From assembly GCA_017472145.1 (NCBI GenBank), contig JAFUQX010000031.1, positions 1-64,000 of the forward strand: a stretch of DNA of 64,000 nucleotides. Reading direction: 5' to 3'. Shown piece by piece: positions 1-7,392 of the stretch. Source of the stretch: Ruminococcus sp. (GTDB lineage Bacteria > Bacillota > Clostridia > Oscillospirales > Ruminococcaceae). The position numbers and the translations under genes are program-made. The notes beneath the pieces are model-generated. The model made no database searches and was not told the DNA's origin. It worked only from the letters and a program-made list of their open reading frames with translations. Within the stretch, counting starts at the first letter, position 1. Every line of letters begins with the position of its first letter.

Positions 1-165
1 GCGTGACGGAGGGGATTGTAAGACATGAGAAAACTTACGATTTTGCGTGCCTTTTGCATCCCCTCAGTCGTCACTTCGTGCCGACAGCTCCCCTTGCTAA
101 GGGGAGCCTTGTGCGGAAAATCTGACTTTTTCGACAAGCTGGCGGTCAAGCGGCCTATGGCGGCT
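1..165. repeat. Partial palindromic interspersed repeat (MITE-like)
   Basis: This stretch is closely similar to 46426-46520 and to 46640-46700: the shared string GTGACGGAGGGGATTGTAAG is followed by a diverged core ending in GTCGTCACTTCGTGCC. The element folds on itself: GATTGTAAG pairs with CTTACGAT, and GAGGGGAT near 10 pairs with ATCCCCTC near 58. It ends with the hairpin CTCCCC-TTGCTAA-GGGGAG near 90-108. The left end lies outside the window. It holds no open frame of its own and sits downstream of recQ, where the last hairpin could also help to end transcription. Confidence 0.75.
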
Positions 166-176
166 TGACCGTTTTT

Positions 177-2006
177 TTACCTATTTTCTTCTGTAAATTT
201 CTGGATTTCCTTCAGAAAATCCTTGCCGTATTTCTGGGTGCGCATAACGCCCACACCGGATACCAGCCCGAATTCCTGTAAATTTCCAGGTCTCCGGCGG
301 CACATATCCCGGAGCGCCGCATTGGAGAATACCACATAGGGCGGTACATGCTCCTTCATGGCGATTTTCTCTCTCAGGCGGCGGAGTCTCTGGAACAGCG
401 CCTCGTCCTCTGCACTGACATTTTCCAGCTGGACAGAGGTCGTTTCCTGCTTGGGAAGCGGTATGACCACACGCTTTTCCTTCCGGATAATGGAGGCTGA
501 TTCCGCTGTCAGCATCAGCTCCGAATATTCCTTATAGGGACGCATTCCCAGGTCACCGCCGGCGATCATGGCATCGATCATCTGCAAAACGGACGCTGCA
601 CTGCAATCGCTCATGATTCCATATGTAGACAGCTGATCCAGCCGCATGTCCAGAAGCGTTTTTTTGCTGCTTCCCGTGAGCACAGCGGCCGTCATAGTCC
701 GGCTCAGGTGATAGCCCTTCTGCTGTCCGCGATATACACAGGAGATGATCTTCATGGCTTCCAGGGTGATGTCCTTCTTTTCCGTATGATTCAGACAGGC
801 CGAGCAGTGCCCGCAGAAGTGGGACGCAGTCTCTCCGAAATACCGGAGCATATATCCTCTCAGACATTCCGCCGCCGTACAGTAGAGGGTCATGGTCTTG
901 AGCCGCTCCTTGCCCTTGGCGATCAGGGATTCACGCAGAGCAATGTCCTCCATACCCTCCGTTTCACGGGCCTGCTCAATGAGAAACTGATTGGTGCGCA
1001 CATCCTTGCCGCTGTACAGGAGAATGCACTCTGCGGGCTCTCCATCCCGGCCGGCCCGGCCTGCTTCCTGATAGTAGCTCTCCAGATCCTTGGGCATGTT
1101 GTAGTGAATGACAAAGGATACATTGGATTTATCAATGCCCATGCCGAAGGCATTTGTAGCCACCATAACGGTTTTCCGGTCATAGAGAAAATCCTCCTGA
1201 TTGACCGCGCGTTCCTCCGGCTGAAGGCCGGCATGATAGCGTGTGGCGGCAAATCCGGCTGCACACAGCTCATCACAGACCTGTTCCACCAGCTTCCGGG
1301 AGAGACAATAGACGATGCCGCTTCGCCCCTTGTTCTTCTGCAAAAGAGAAAGGAGCGCTTTGGATTTATCCTTCGGCGTCTGTACCCCGAAGTACAGATT
1401 TTTCCGGTCAAAGCCAGTGGTGATCCGTACCGGCTCACGCAGCTCCAGAAAGCGGATGATATCTCCGCAGACCTGCTGTGTGGCCGTTGCGGTAAAAGCC
1501 CCTATGACCGGGCGATGCGGGAGCGTACGGACGAATGCAGCAATATCCAGATAGCTCTGACGGAAGTCCTGACCCCATTGAGAGACACAGTGGGCCTCAT
1601 CCACAGTGATCATGGAGATGGGGATGCTTTCTGCAAACCGCAGAAAGCTTTCGGTCATAAGCCGCTCCGGGGCAACATAAAGCAGACGGCAGTGTCCCTG
1701 TTTTGCGTCATACATGACCATCTGGTATTCCTCTGAGGTCATGCTGCTGTTGATGCAGGCGGCAGGGATTCCGGCCTGATGAAGGCTCTCTACCTGATCC
1801 TTCATAAGGGAGATCAGGGGAGAGATGACGAGAGTGATTCCCGGCAGCATCATAGCCGGGATCTGGTAGCAGACGGATTTTCCTGCACCGGTGGGCATTA
1901 CCGCCAGGACATCCTTTCCCTGAAGAAGAGCGTCGATGGCTTCGGCCTGACCTGTGCGGAAGGACGTGTGTCCGAAATATTCATGCAGCAATTGCAGCTG
2001 GTTCAT
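177..2006 (-). CDS. recQ: ATP-dependent DNA helicase RecQ
   Basis: RecQ unwinds DNA 3' to 5' during recombination and replication-fork repair in the cytoplasm. The 609-residue product has the helicase core with Walker A MPTGAGKS near residue 37, a DEAH box, and the TATAT and SxxxxGRAGRDG motifs. A zinc-binding region with four cysteines follows (C-x-ECLRGYMLRYFG... CGHC). A C-terminal HRDC domain begins near residue 540. Longer upstream starts exist, but ATG at 2006 fits the family N-terminus (MNQLQLLHEYFGH) and leaves room for the promoter at 2041-2069. It is transcribed divergently from the kinase at 2155. Length is normal for short clostridial RecQ. Confidence 0.95.
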   Translation of the reverse strand: MNQLQLLHEYFGHTSFRTGQAEAIDALLQGKDVLAVMPTGAGKSVCYQIPAMMLPGITLVISPLISLMKDQVESLHQAGIPAACINSSMTSEEYQMVMYDAKQGHCRLLYVAPERLMTESFLRFAESIPISMITVDEAHCVSQWGQDFRQSYLDIAAFVRTLPHRPVIGAFTATATQQVCGDIIRFLELREPVRITTGFDRKNLYFGVQTPKDKSKALLSLLQKNKGRSGIVYCLSRKLVEQVCDELCAAGFAATRYHAGLQPEERAVNQEDFLYDRKTVMVATNAFGMGIDKSNVSFVIHYNMPKDLESYYQEAGRAGRDGEPAECILLYSGKDVRTNQFLIEQARETEGMEDIALRESLIAKGKERLKTMTLYCTAAECLRGYMLRYFGETASHFCGHCSACLNHTEKKDITLEAMKIISCVYRGQQKGYHLSRTMTAAVLTGSSKKTLLDMRLDQLSTYGIMSDCSAASVLQMIDAMIAGGDLGMRPYKEYSELMLTAESASIIRKEKRVVIPLPKQETTSVQLENVSAEDEALFQRLRRLREKIAMKEHVPPYVVFSNAALRDMCRRRPGNLQEFGLVSGVGVMRTQKYGKDFLKEIQKFTEENR

Positions 2007-2040
2007 AGCATATCTCACTTTCTCAAGTATATTCTCTAAT

Positions 2041-2069
2041 AGTATATCATACAGCCCGGGATTTGGCAA
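2041..2069 (-). promoter_or_regulatory. Sigma-A promoter of recQ
   Basis: Reading the minus strand, TTGCCA (2069-2064) and TATACT (2046-2041) are separated by 17 bases. It is back to back with the kinase promoter. Confidence 0.65.
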
Positions 2070-2088
2070 GGAACTGGGGAGAATTTTC

Positions 2089-2117
2089 TTGACAATCCGG
2101 TTTAAATGAGCTATACT
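2089..2117 (+). promoter_or_regulatory. Consensus sigma-A promoter of the kinase gene
   Basis: TTGACA at 2089-2094 and TATACT at 2112-2117 with 17-base spacing, 38 bases ahead of the start codon at 2155. Confidence 0.85.
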
Positions 2118-2154
2118 ATATAAATAGAAAAAGAGATAAATGGAGGTATGTTCA

Positions 2155-2997
2155 ATGTTAAAAAGAATTGTCACGATTCAGGATATTTCCTGTTTCGGAA
2201 AATGCTCACTTACTGTGGCCCTGCCGATCCTGTCTGCAATGGGACTGGAAACGGCGGTGATTCCGACTGCTGTACTTTCCACACATACCGGCGGATTTTC
2301 CGGCTATACCTTCCGTGATCTGACTTCGGATATCCCGGAGATCACAAAGCACTGGGACAGTCTCAAGCTGCACTTTGATGGAATTTACACCGGCTATCTC
2401 GGCTCGATCGAGCAGGTAAAGATCGTTGCTGATTTCTTTGACACCTTTAAGCGTGCGGATACTACCATCGTAGTAGACCCGGTCATGGGCGATGCAGGTA
2501 AGCTGTATGCCGGCTTTACACCGGATTTTGCACAGGAAATGAAGCAGCTGTGCAGCAAGGCCGATGTGATCGCTCCGAATATGACAGAGGTTTCCTACCT
2601 GCTGGATGTTCCTTATACGGAGTGCTATGACGAAGCCTATATTCACGATATGCTGAAGCGTCTGACCGGACTGGGCTGCCGCATTGCCATTATCACCGGC
2701 GTACGTTATGGGGATGGTCTCCACGGTGCTGTGGCCTATGACAGCGAGACGGATATCTTCTGCAGCTCTTTCCAGCCGCACATTGACCAGCCCATGCATG
2801 GCACAGGAGATGTATTCTCCAGCGTGCTGTCCGGCGCGATTTCCAAGGGAGCCTCCCTCCAGCAGGCCCTGGATACAGCGGTAAACTTCACGGTGCGCAC
2901 CATTCAGGAGACTGTTCCGGATAAGGATACCTACTGGTACGGTGTTTCCTTTGAGCCGTGTCTGGGTTCGCTGGCCGAGGAGTGCAAGCGTTTCTGA
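2155..2997 (+). CDS. Pyridoxal/pyridoxamine kinase, PdxK/PdxY-like
   Basis: A ribokinase-superfamily enzyme that phosphorylates B6 vitamers in the PLP salvage pathway. The 280-residue protein opens with the PdxK/PdxY signature VTIQDISCFGKCSLT and ends with the anion-hole motif HGTGDVFSSVLSGA near residue 225, which carries the catalytic aspartate of the family. The start at 2155 is chosen over ATG 2140 because GGAGG (2142-2146) lies 8 bases upstream of 2155. It is a single-gene unit with its own consensus promoter and a terminator at 3016. Sequence alone does not separate pyridoxal from pyridoxamine preference, so no symbol is given. Confidence 0.9.
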   Translation: MLKRIVTIQDISCFGKCSLTVALPILSAMGLETAVIPTAVLSTHTGGFSGYTFRDLTSDIPEITKHWDSLKLHFDGIYTGYLGSIEQVKIVADFFDTFKRADTTIVVDPVMGDAGKLYAGFTPDFAQEMKQLCSKADVIAPNMTEVSYLLDVPYTECYDEAYIHDMLKRLTGLGCRIAIITGVRYGDGLHGAVAYDSETDIFCSSFQPHIDQPMHGTGDVFSSVLSGAISKGASLQQALDTAVNFTVRTIQETVPDKDTYWYGVSFEPCLGSLAEECKRF

Positions 2998-3015
2998 TCG
3001 AAATCGAAACAAGCA

Positions 3016-3048
3016 GACTGCTGCAAGAAATTTGCGGCAGTCTTTTTT
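3016..3048 (+). terminator. Intrinsic terminator after the B6 kinase
   Basis: Arms GACTGCTGCAA and TTGCGGCAGTC (one wobble) close a short loop and are followed by six T. Confidence 0.85.
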
Positions 3049-3066
3049 GTGTATACGCAGCGTAGG

Positions 3067-3096
3067 TTGCCGCCGGCCTTGTACCTGTGCTATAAT
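3067..3096 (+). promoter_or_regulatory. Promoter of the XRE-desulfoferrodoxin gene
   Basis: TTGCCG at 3067-3072, then 18 bases, then TATAAT at 3091-3096. The -10 box is extended (TGCTATAAT). Confidence 0.7.
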
Positions 3097-3132
3097 AAAG
3101 GCACAAAAAGCATTCTGACAGGAGGTATGAAA

Positions 3133-3717
3133 ATGAATCAGTATGTAACAGGGGCCGTGATTCAGAAGCTGCGTGAAAGAAACGGCGATACACAGAGGAC
3201 GCTTGCAGAGAAGCTGTCCGTCAGCGACAAGACCATATCCAAGTGGGAAACCGGACGGGGACTTCCGGATATCACCCTCCTTGAGCCGCTGGCCAGGGCG
3301 CTGCATGTATCTGTGGCAGAGCTGCTTTCCGGGGAATGTATCACCAACCAGAACCGCAGCGGCAATATGCGCAGGATCGGTTTCTATGTCTGTCCGATCT
3401 GCGGGAATGTCATCTATTCCATGGGAGAGGGGGTATTCAGCTGCTGCGGAGTCACGCTGCCCAGGCTTTCCCCTGAGCCGGAGGATACAGAGCATACACT
3501 GAAGGCAGAGAAAATCGAATATGACCACTATGTTACCCTTCAGCATCCCATGACCAAGGAGCATTATATTTCCTTTGCAGCCTATGTGACCTATAATCAG
3601 GTACAGCTGGTGAAGCTGTATCCGGAGCAGAATCCGGAGGTACGCTTTCCCATGTGCGGCTCAGGGATCATTTATGTTTATTGTAACCGGCACGGACTGT
3701 TTCAGGTGCGTGTGTGA
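3133..3717 (+). CDS. XRE-type regulator fused to a class I desulfoferrodoxin (superoxide reductase)
   Basis: The 194-residue protein has three parts. Residues 8-66 are a Cro/C1-type helix-turn-helix (TQRTLAEKLSVSDKTISKWE). Residues 84-110 match the desulforedoxin-like N-terminal domain, with C87-x-x-C90 and the adjacent pair C104-C105 that bind Fe(Cys)4 in desulfoferrodoxins. Residues 118-194 match the superoxide-reductase domain, with all five centre II ligands placed as in the family: H121, H138 (HPM), H144 (HYI), C184 and H187 (CNRHG). Known desulfoferrodoxins reduce superoxide to peroxide in anaerobes. Here the iron domain may sense as well as scavenge; that is inference. ATG 3133 has GGAGG 7 bases upstream. 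It stands alone between a promoter and a terminator. Confidence 0.85.
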   Translation: MNQYVTGAVIQKLRERNGDTQRTLAEKLSVSDKTISKWETGRGLPDITLLEPLARALHVSVAELLSGECITNQNRSGNMRRIGFYVCPICGNVIYSMGEGVFSCCGVTLPRLSPEPEDTEHTLKAEKIEYDHYVTLQHPMTKEHYISFAAYVTYNQVQLVKLYPEQNPEVRFPMCGSGIIYVYCNRHGLFQVRV

Positions 3718-3726
3718 CTGAAGATG

Positions 3727-3761
3727 CGGTATCCTCCGATGGCGGAGGATGCCGTTTTTTT
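3727..3761 (+). terminator. Intrinsic terminator after the XRE-desulfoferrodoxin gene
   Basis: Arms CGGTATCCTCC and GGAGGATGCCG with one G-T pair, loop GATGGC region, then seven T. Confidence 0.85.
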
Positions 3762-3844
3762 GTTATTGGAAAGCAGGATGCTTCATCAATGTCGGTATTG
3801 TGCTAAACAAAGGCGAATTTATTCTAAAATGTCACGCAGCTACG

Positions 3845-3853
3845 TGCTATAAT
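3845..3853 (+). promoter_or_regulatory. Extended -10 promoter of the GH43 gene
   Basis: TGC-TATAAT at 3845-3853. No good -35 box is visible 16-18 bases upstream, so the site may need an activator. Confidence 0.5.
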
Positions 3854-3905
3854 AGGAATAGAAAAAGATGCACGGAACATCATCATAATTTGGGAGGTAT
3901 TATAC

Positions 3906-6170
3906 ATGAGCAGAATCAGATCGAAAATCGTTTCCGGTTTTATGGCCGCTGCAATGTGTCTGGGCTGGTCGGTCCCGACTTTCTCAGTCGCAGCCGAGCA
4001 GCCGGACGGCGGACTTTCAACGCTGGAGGCCATCGAAACAACGGAGGGGATCACCATCAGCAGCGATAAAATCAGTACGAACAACTACAAGGACGAGAAG
4101 TACAACAATCCTGTATCCTCAGAATTCTTCTGCGCCGATCCCACCTCGGTGGAGTACAATGGCCGACTGTATCTCTATGGTACCAATGACCACGAGCAGT
4201 TTGAGGCGATCGGCCCGGACAAGGACAACACCTATGAGAAGATCAAGTCCATGGTGGTTCTGTCCACCGATGATATGGTAAACTGGGTCTATCATGGTGA
4301 GATCAATATTGGCGAAATCGCACCATGGATCACCAATTCCTGGGCCCCGTCTATTGTTTCACGTGAAGAAGCGGACGGCCAGACACATTTCTACCTTTAC
4401 TTCTCCAACAACGGTCTGGGTGTGGGTGTAATTCATTCTACCGATCCTGTCGGCCCCTGGGACGATCCGCTGGGACAGCCGCTGATTTCAACAAGCACCC
4501 CCGGACTTACAGACTGCCCCAATCCCTTTGACCCCGGCGCTGTGATCGATGACAACGGCGTGGGCTGGCTCTCCTTTGGTGCAGGCAAGGCTTCGGATGG
4601 AACGACCTATATGCCTGGTTCCAACAGAATCGTCCGGCTTGGCAAGGATATGATTTCTCTTGACAGTGAGTTCGCAAAAATTCCTGCGCCCTATCACTTT
4701 GAAGCCAGTGAGCTGAACTTTATCAACGGCACATATGTATATTCCTATAACACAGACTGGTCTGACCATACAGAGCAGTGGGACTATGATTGTCCTGTGC
4801 CTTCTCAGTGCAGCATGGTTTATATGACCACCAAGACCCCCCTTGACCCGGACAGCTGGGAGATGAAGGGTGAATTCTTCGTGAATCCTGGTACAGCTGG
4901 ATTTGACTATTCCAACAATCACACACATCTGCATAAGTACAAGGGTCAGTACTATATCTTCTACCATACTCTGATGCTGAAGCGCGGTATGGGTATCACC
5001 GGCAGCTACAGAAGCCTGAATGTGGATACCATAAACGTAGATGAAGAGACCGTAACCATCGAAAAGTGCGGCGGTACAAAGAAAGGTCCGGATCCCATCA
5101 GCAGCATCGATCCTTTCACGGTAAATCTGGCAGCTGAGCTGAACAATACAGCTGATATTTCCTTTGATACAAGCGATCAGATGCAGCCGGGCGTAGTCAG
5201 TGACGGAGAAGGCTCCTGGTTCAGTGTACGTTCTGTAGAGTTTACACCCTCTGATGATTCCGCAGAGCCGGAAGCGCCTGTAGAGCTTTCCCTCACCAAT
5301 GTGGATACCATTCAGTATAATATTACCGTGCTCAGTGTAGATAAGAATACTACAGTTTCAATGTATCCCTCCACAAAGGACGGCGTGGACTGTGTGGGTT
5401 CAGTGGATATCACCGGCCCGGGAAAGTATACCATTACCTGTGATATGGGCAATGCAGAGGGCCTTATGAACATGGGCTACTTCAAGGCTTCTGATGATGC
5501 GCTGATCACCTTTGTCATTGACAGCATGGTGGTCAATGGCCAGTATGAGTTCGATGTATCTGCTGAGCTGACCAATACCCGTGAGTGGGCAGATGGTCTG
5601 AGAAACATCTGGAACGGCTATTCCGACGGAGATGTAGTTTACAGCTCTGACTATGCCGAGTTCAGATATGTGGGAAGCGATGATGCCATCAAGCTTTTTG
5701 CAGCGGCAGAGATTCCCAGCGGTAATACCTCAGGCAATGCCCCTCTGCTGGAGGATCCGGTGACCTTCTACGGAACGGTAAAGGGCACAGGACGTGTGGA
5801 GGTACATCTGGACAGTCCGGATGGTCTGCTGCTCACCAGCATTGACTTTGATTCTCCCGATCAGTATCAGACGATTTTCAATAAGGATGTAGCGCAGGTA
5901 GGCGGTACGCATGACCTCTACTTCGTATTCTCCGGCAAGGACATTTCCATGAAGGCCTGGACCTTTGCTCCCACAGAGGGCGAGCAGAGTACTGTACTGG
6001 GCGATGTCAATGCAGATGGTGCATTGACCATAAAGGATGCCGTTATGATGCAGAAGTATCTTCTGGGTCTGGGCCGCCTTACAGCACCCGAGGCCGGAGA
6101 TCTCTGTGAGGACGGAAGACTGAATATTTTCGATCTGTCTGCAATGAAAAGCCATCTCTCTGATAAGTAA
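3906..6170 (+). CDS. Secreted GH43 glycosidase with CBM6-like module and dockerin
   Basis: A cellulosomal hemicellulase, probably an arabinoxylan arabinofuranosidase or xylosidase. The 754 residues start with a signal peptide (1-30). The five-bladed GH43 domain spans about 50-390: the base-type aspartate lies in ADPTSVEYNGRLYLYGT, the pKa-modulating aspartate probably in FDPGAVIDDNGVGW, and the acid glutamate probably in FEASELNF. A beta-rich stretch (about 400-545) is followed by a CBM6-like module (about 550-690) ending in GGTHDLYFVFSGKD. The type I dockerin (697-752) has loops GDVNADGALTIKD and GDLCEDGRLNIFD. GGGAGG lies 8 bases before ATG. The gene converges on an AraC-type gene, with a shared terminator. 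The exact substrate cannot be read from sequence. Confidence 0.88.
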   Translation: MSRIRSKIVSGFMAAAMCLGWSVPTFSVAAEQPDGGLSTLEAIETTEGITISSDKISTNNYKDEKYNNPVSSEFFCADPTSVEYNGRLYLYGTNDHEQFEAIGPDKDNTYEKIKSMVVLSTDDMVNWVYHGEINIGEIAPWITNSWAPSIVSREEADGQTHFYLYFSNNGLGVGVIHSTDPVGPWDDPLGQPLISTSTPGLTDCPNPFDPGAVIDDNGVGWLSFGAGKASDGTTYMPGSNRIVRLGKDMISLDSEFAKIPAPYHFEASELNFINGTYVYSYNTDWSDHTEQWDYDCPVPSQCSMVYMTTKTPLDPDSWEMKGEFFVNPGTAGFDYSNNHTHLHKYKGQYYIFYHTLMLKRGMGITGSYRSLNVDTINVDEETVTIEKCGGTKKGPDPISSIDPFTVNLAAELNNTADISFDTSDQMQPGVVSDGEGSWFSVRSVEFTPSDDSAEPEAPVELSLTNVDTIQYNITVLSVDKNTTVSMYPSTKDGVDCVGSVDITGPGKYTITCDMGNAEGLMNMGYFKASDDALITFVIDSMVVNGQYEFDVSAELTNTREWADGLRNIWNGYSDGDVVYSSDYAEFRYVGSDDAIKLFAAAEIPSGNTSGNAPLLEDPVTFYGTVKGTGRVEVHLDSPDGLLLTSIDFDSPDQYQTIFNKDVAQVGGTHDLYFVFSGKDISMKAWTFAPTEGEQSTVLGDVNADGALTIKDAVMMQKYLLGLGRLTAPEAGDLCEDGRLNIFDLSAMKSHLSDK

Positions 6171-6188
6171 CATATACCTCATAACACA

Positions 6189-6234
6189 GAAAAGCTGTAC
6201 AGCCACTCCTCTCCGGCTGTACAGCTTTTCTCAT
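6189..6234. terminator. Bidirectional terminator between GH43 and araC-type genes
   Basis: A perfect 16-bp stem (GAAAAGCTGTACAGCC with its complement at 6215-6230) flanked by A and T runs serves both converging genes. Confidence 0.9.
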
Positions 6235-6235
6235 T

Positions 6236-7114
6236 TTACTTCCATGTCAGACTCTGATATTCTGTGGGAGTCATGCCTGTGTGCTTTTTAAAGGCCCGGC
6301 TGAAGTAGTTCTGGTCATCATATCCGCACCTCCAGGCTGTTTCCCCGATAGAAAGCGTACCGGATTTCAAAAGCTTCTGGGCTTTTTTCATTCTCAGCTC
6401 TGTGATGTAGAGACCAGGCGTAGTAGAAAAGACAGACCGGAACAGCCGGAGAAACTGTCTTTCGGAGTAGCCGGCGATTCCGGACAGCTCCTCTGTGGAG
6501 AGGTTCTGGCAATAGTTCTTTTCAATGTATGCAACTGCATCGGCCAGCTTGATGAAGGCATTGTTCTGGCTCACCGTATCTGTGTTGTAATATCTCGAAA
6601 GGGTCACACAGAACATGCGGAAGCTGGAAAGCAGAAGATCCTTCCAGCCTTCCTCCTTCCGGTTATATTCCTCCATCATTGTGTGGATCTGCTGCTGCAC
6701 GAAGGTAAAGTCTCCGGCCTTCAGCTTCAGCTGGCTGCAAAAGCGGTGATTCTGGAAATAGTGCGGCTCCAGTACAAACAGCGCCTGAAAGCCAGGCATT
6801 TTTTTCATGTCGTAGGCCCCGGCGAAGGCGATTTCAGGCTGAAACATGATATTGCAGATTTTCAGTTGATTTGCTCCCATAAAGCTGTGGCCGGTGTGCT
6901 GATTGATGACAAACACATCCCCTTTCGCAATGGGGTAGCTTTCGCCGTTTACGATATGCCGCGCCTCACCGTTCAGCACGACGACCAGCTCGGAGAAGTC
7001 ATAGTGTCCATGGAGATAGCAGTCATCCTCCTCATGCGCACCATACTGCATATGGACCGGGAAGCCGCTGTCTCCGGCAAAGAGTTCAAATGGAAATCGG
7101 ATCAAATTTCTCAC
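6236..7114 (-). CDS. AraC-family transcriptional regulator with cupin sensor
   Basis: A 292-residue regulator. Residues 15-85 form a cupin-like ligand pocket (HGHYDFSELVVVLNGEARHIVNG, then HTGHSF). The two AraC helix-turn-helices lie at about 190-290, with the family signature in the second (GYDDQNYFSRAFKKHTGMTP). Such proteins usually activate sugar-use genes after binding a mono- or oligosaccharide. GTG at 7114 is the furthest start that fits; its ribosome site is weak. It ends tail to tail with the GH43 gene, so control of GH43 is a reasonable guess but is not shown by the sequence. Confidence 0.9.
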   Translation of the reverse strand: MRNLIRFPFELFAGDSGFPVHMQYGAHEEDDCYLHGHYDFSELVVVLNGEARHIVNGESYPIAKGDVFVINQHTGHSFMGANQLKICNIMFQPEIAFAGAYDMKKMPGFQALFVLEPHYFQNHRFCSQLKLKAGDFTFVQQQIHTMMEEYNRKEEGWKDLLLSSFRMFCVTLSRYYNTDTVSQNNAFIKLADAVAYIEKNYCQNLSTEELSGIAGYSERQFLRLFRSVFSTTPGLYITELRMKKAQKLLKSGTLSIGETAWRCGYDDQNYFSRAFKKHTGMTPTEYQSLTWK

Positions 7115-7138
7115 CGCCTGTATAGATGATGTTATACG

Positions 7139-7297
7139 AATCCCTTAAACTCTGATAGACAAAGTCTATCAGAGTTTAGCCGACAAAGTCGGCGTTAGGG
7201 ATTGCATGAGACGGGATTTGAACGAAAAGCGTTCAAATCAGCGGATGACGTAGTCAGCCGCCCTCCACCCCCCCAATTATCTATTGGGGTTTGGAGG
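7139..7297. repeat. Array of five consecutive hairpins (non-coding)
   Basis: Perfect or near-perfect stems follow one another: 7147-7160/7164-7177 (14 bp, loop AAA), 7179-7184/7188-7193 (6 bp, loop AAA), 7215-7224/7230-7239 (10 bp), 7241-7249/7253-7261 (one mismatch, loop GTA) and 7262-7277/7283-7297 (CCTCC and CCCCAAT arms). The first two are enclosed by AATCCCT (7139-7145) and AGGGATT (7197-7203), giving a three-way junction. It lies upstream of the AraC gene, with no gene inside. Confidence 0.8.
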
Positions 7298-7310
7298 ATT
7301 AGTATTAGAA

Positions 7311-7342
7311 AAGGGGCTGTCCTTGCAACAGCCCCTTTTTGT
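7311..7342. terminator. Intrinsic terminator of the leucine-rich-repeat gene (bidirectional)
   Basis: Stem AAGGGGCTGT / ACAGCCCCTT with loop CCTTGCA, flanked by A-rich and T-rich runs. Confidence 0.85.
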
Positions 7343-7392
7343 GTATGTATGATTGCATTTCGGCCAATGTGTATTGTCCGTTCAGATGTTGT

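Noticed and set aside
7211..7224. GGGATTTGAAC resembling a tRNA T-loop
   Set aside because: No acceptor stem, anticodon arm or D arm surrounds it; it is one arm of a hairpin in the array.
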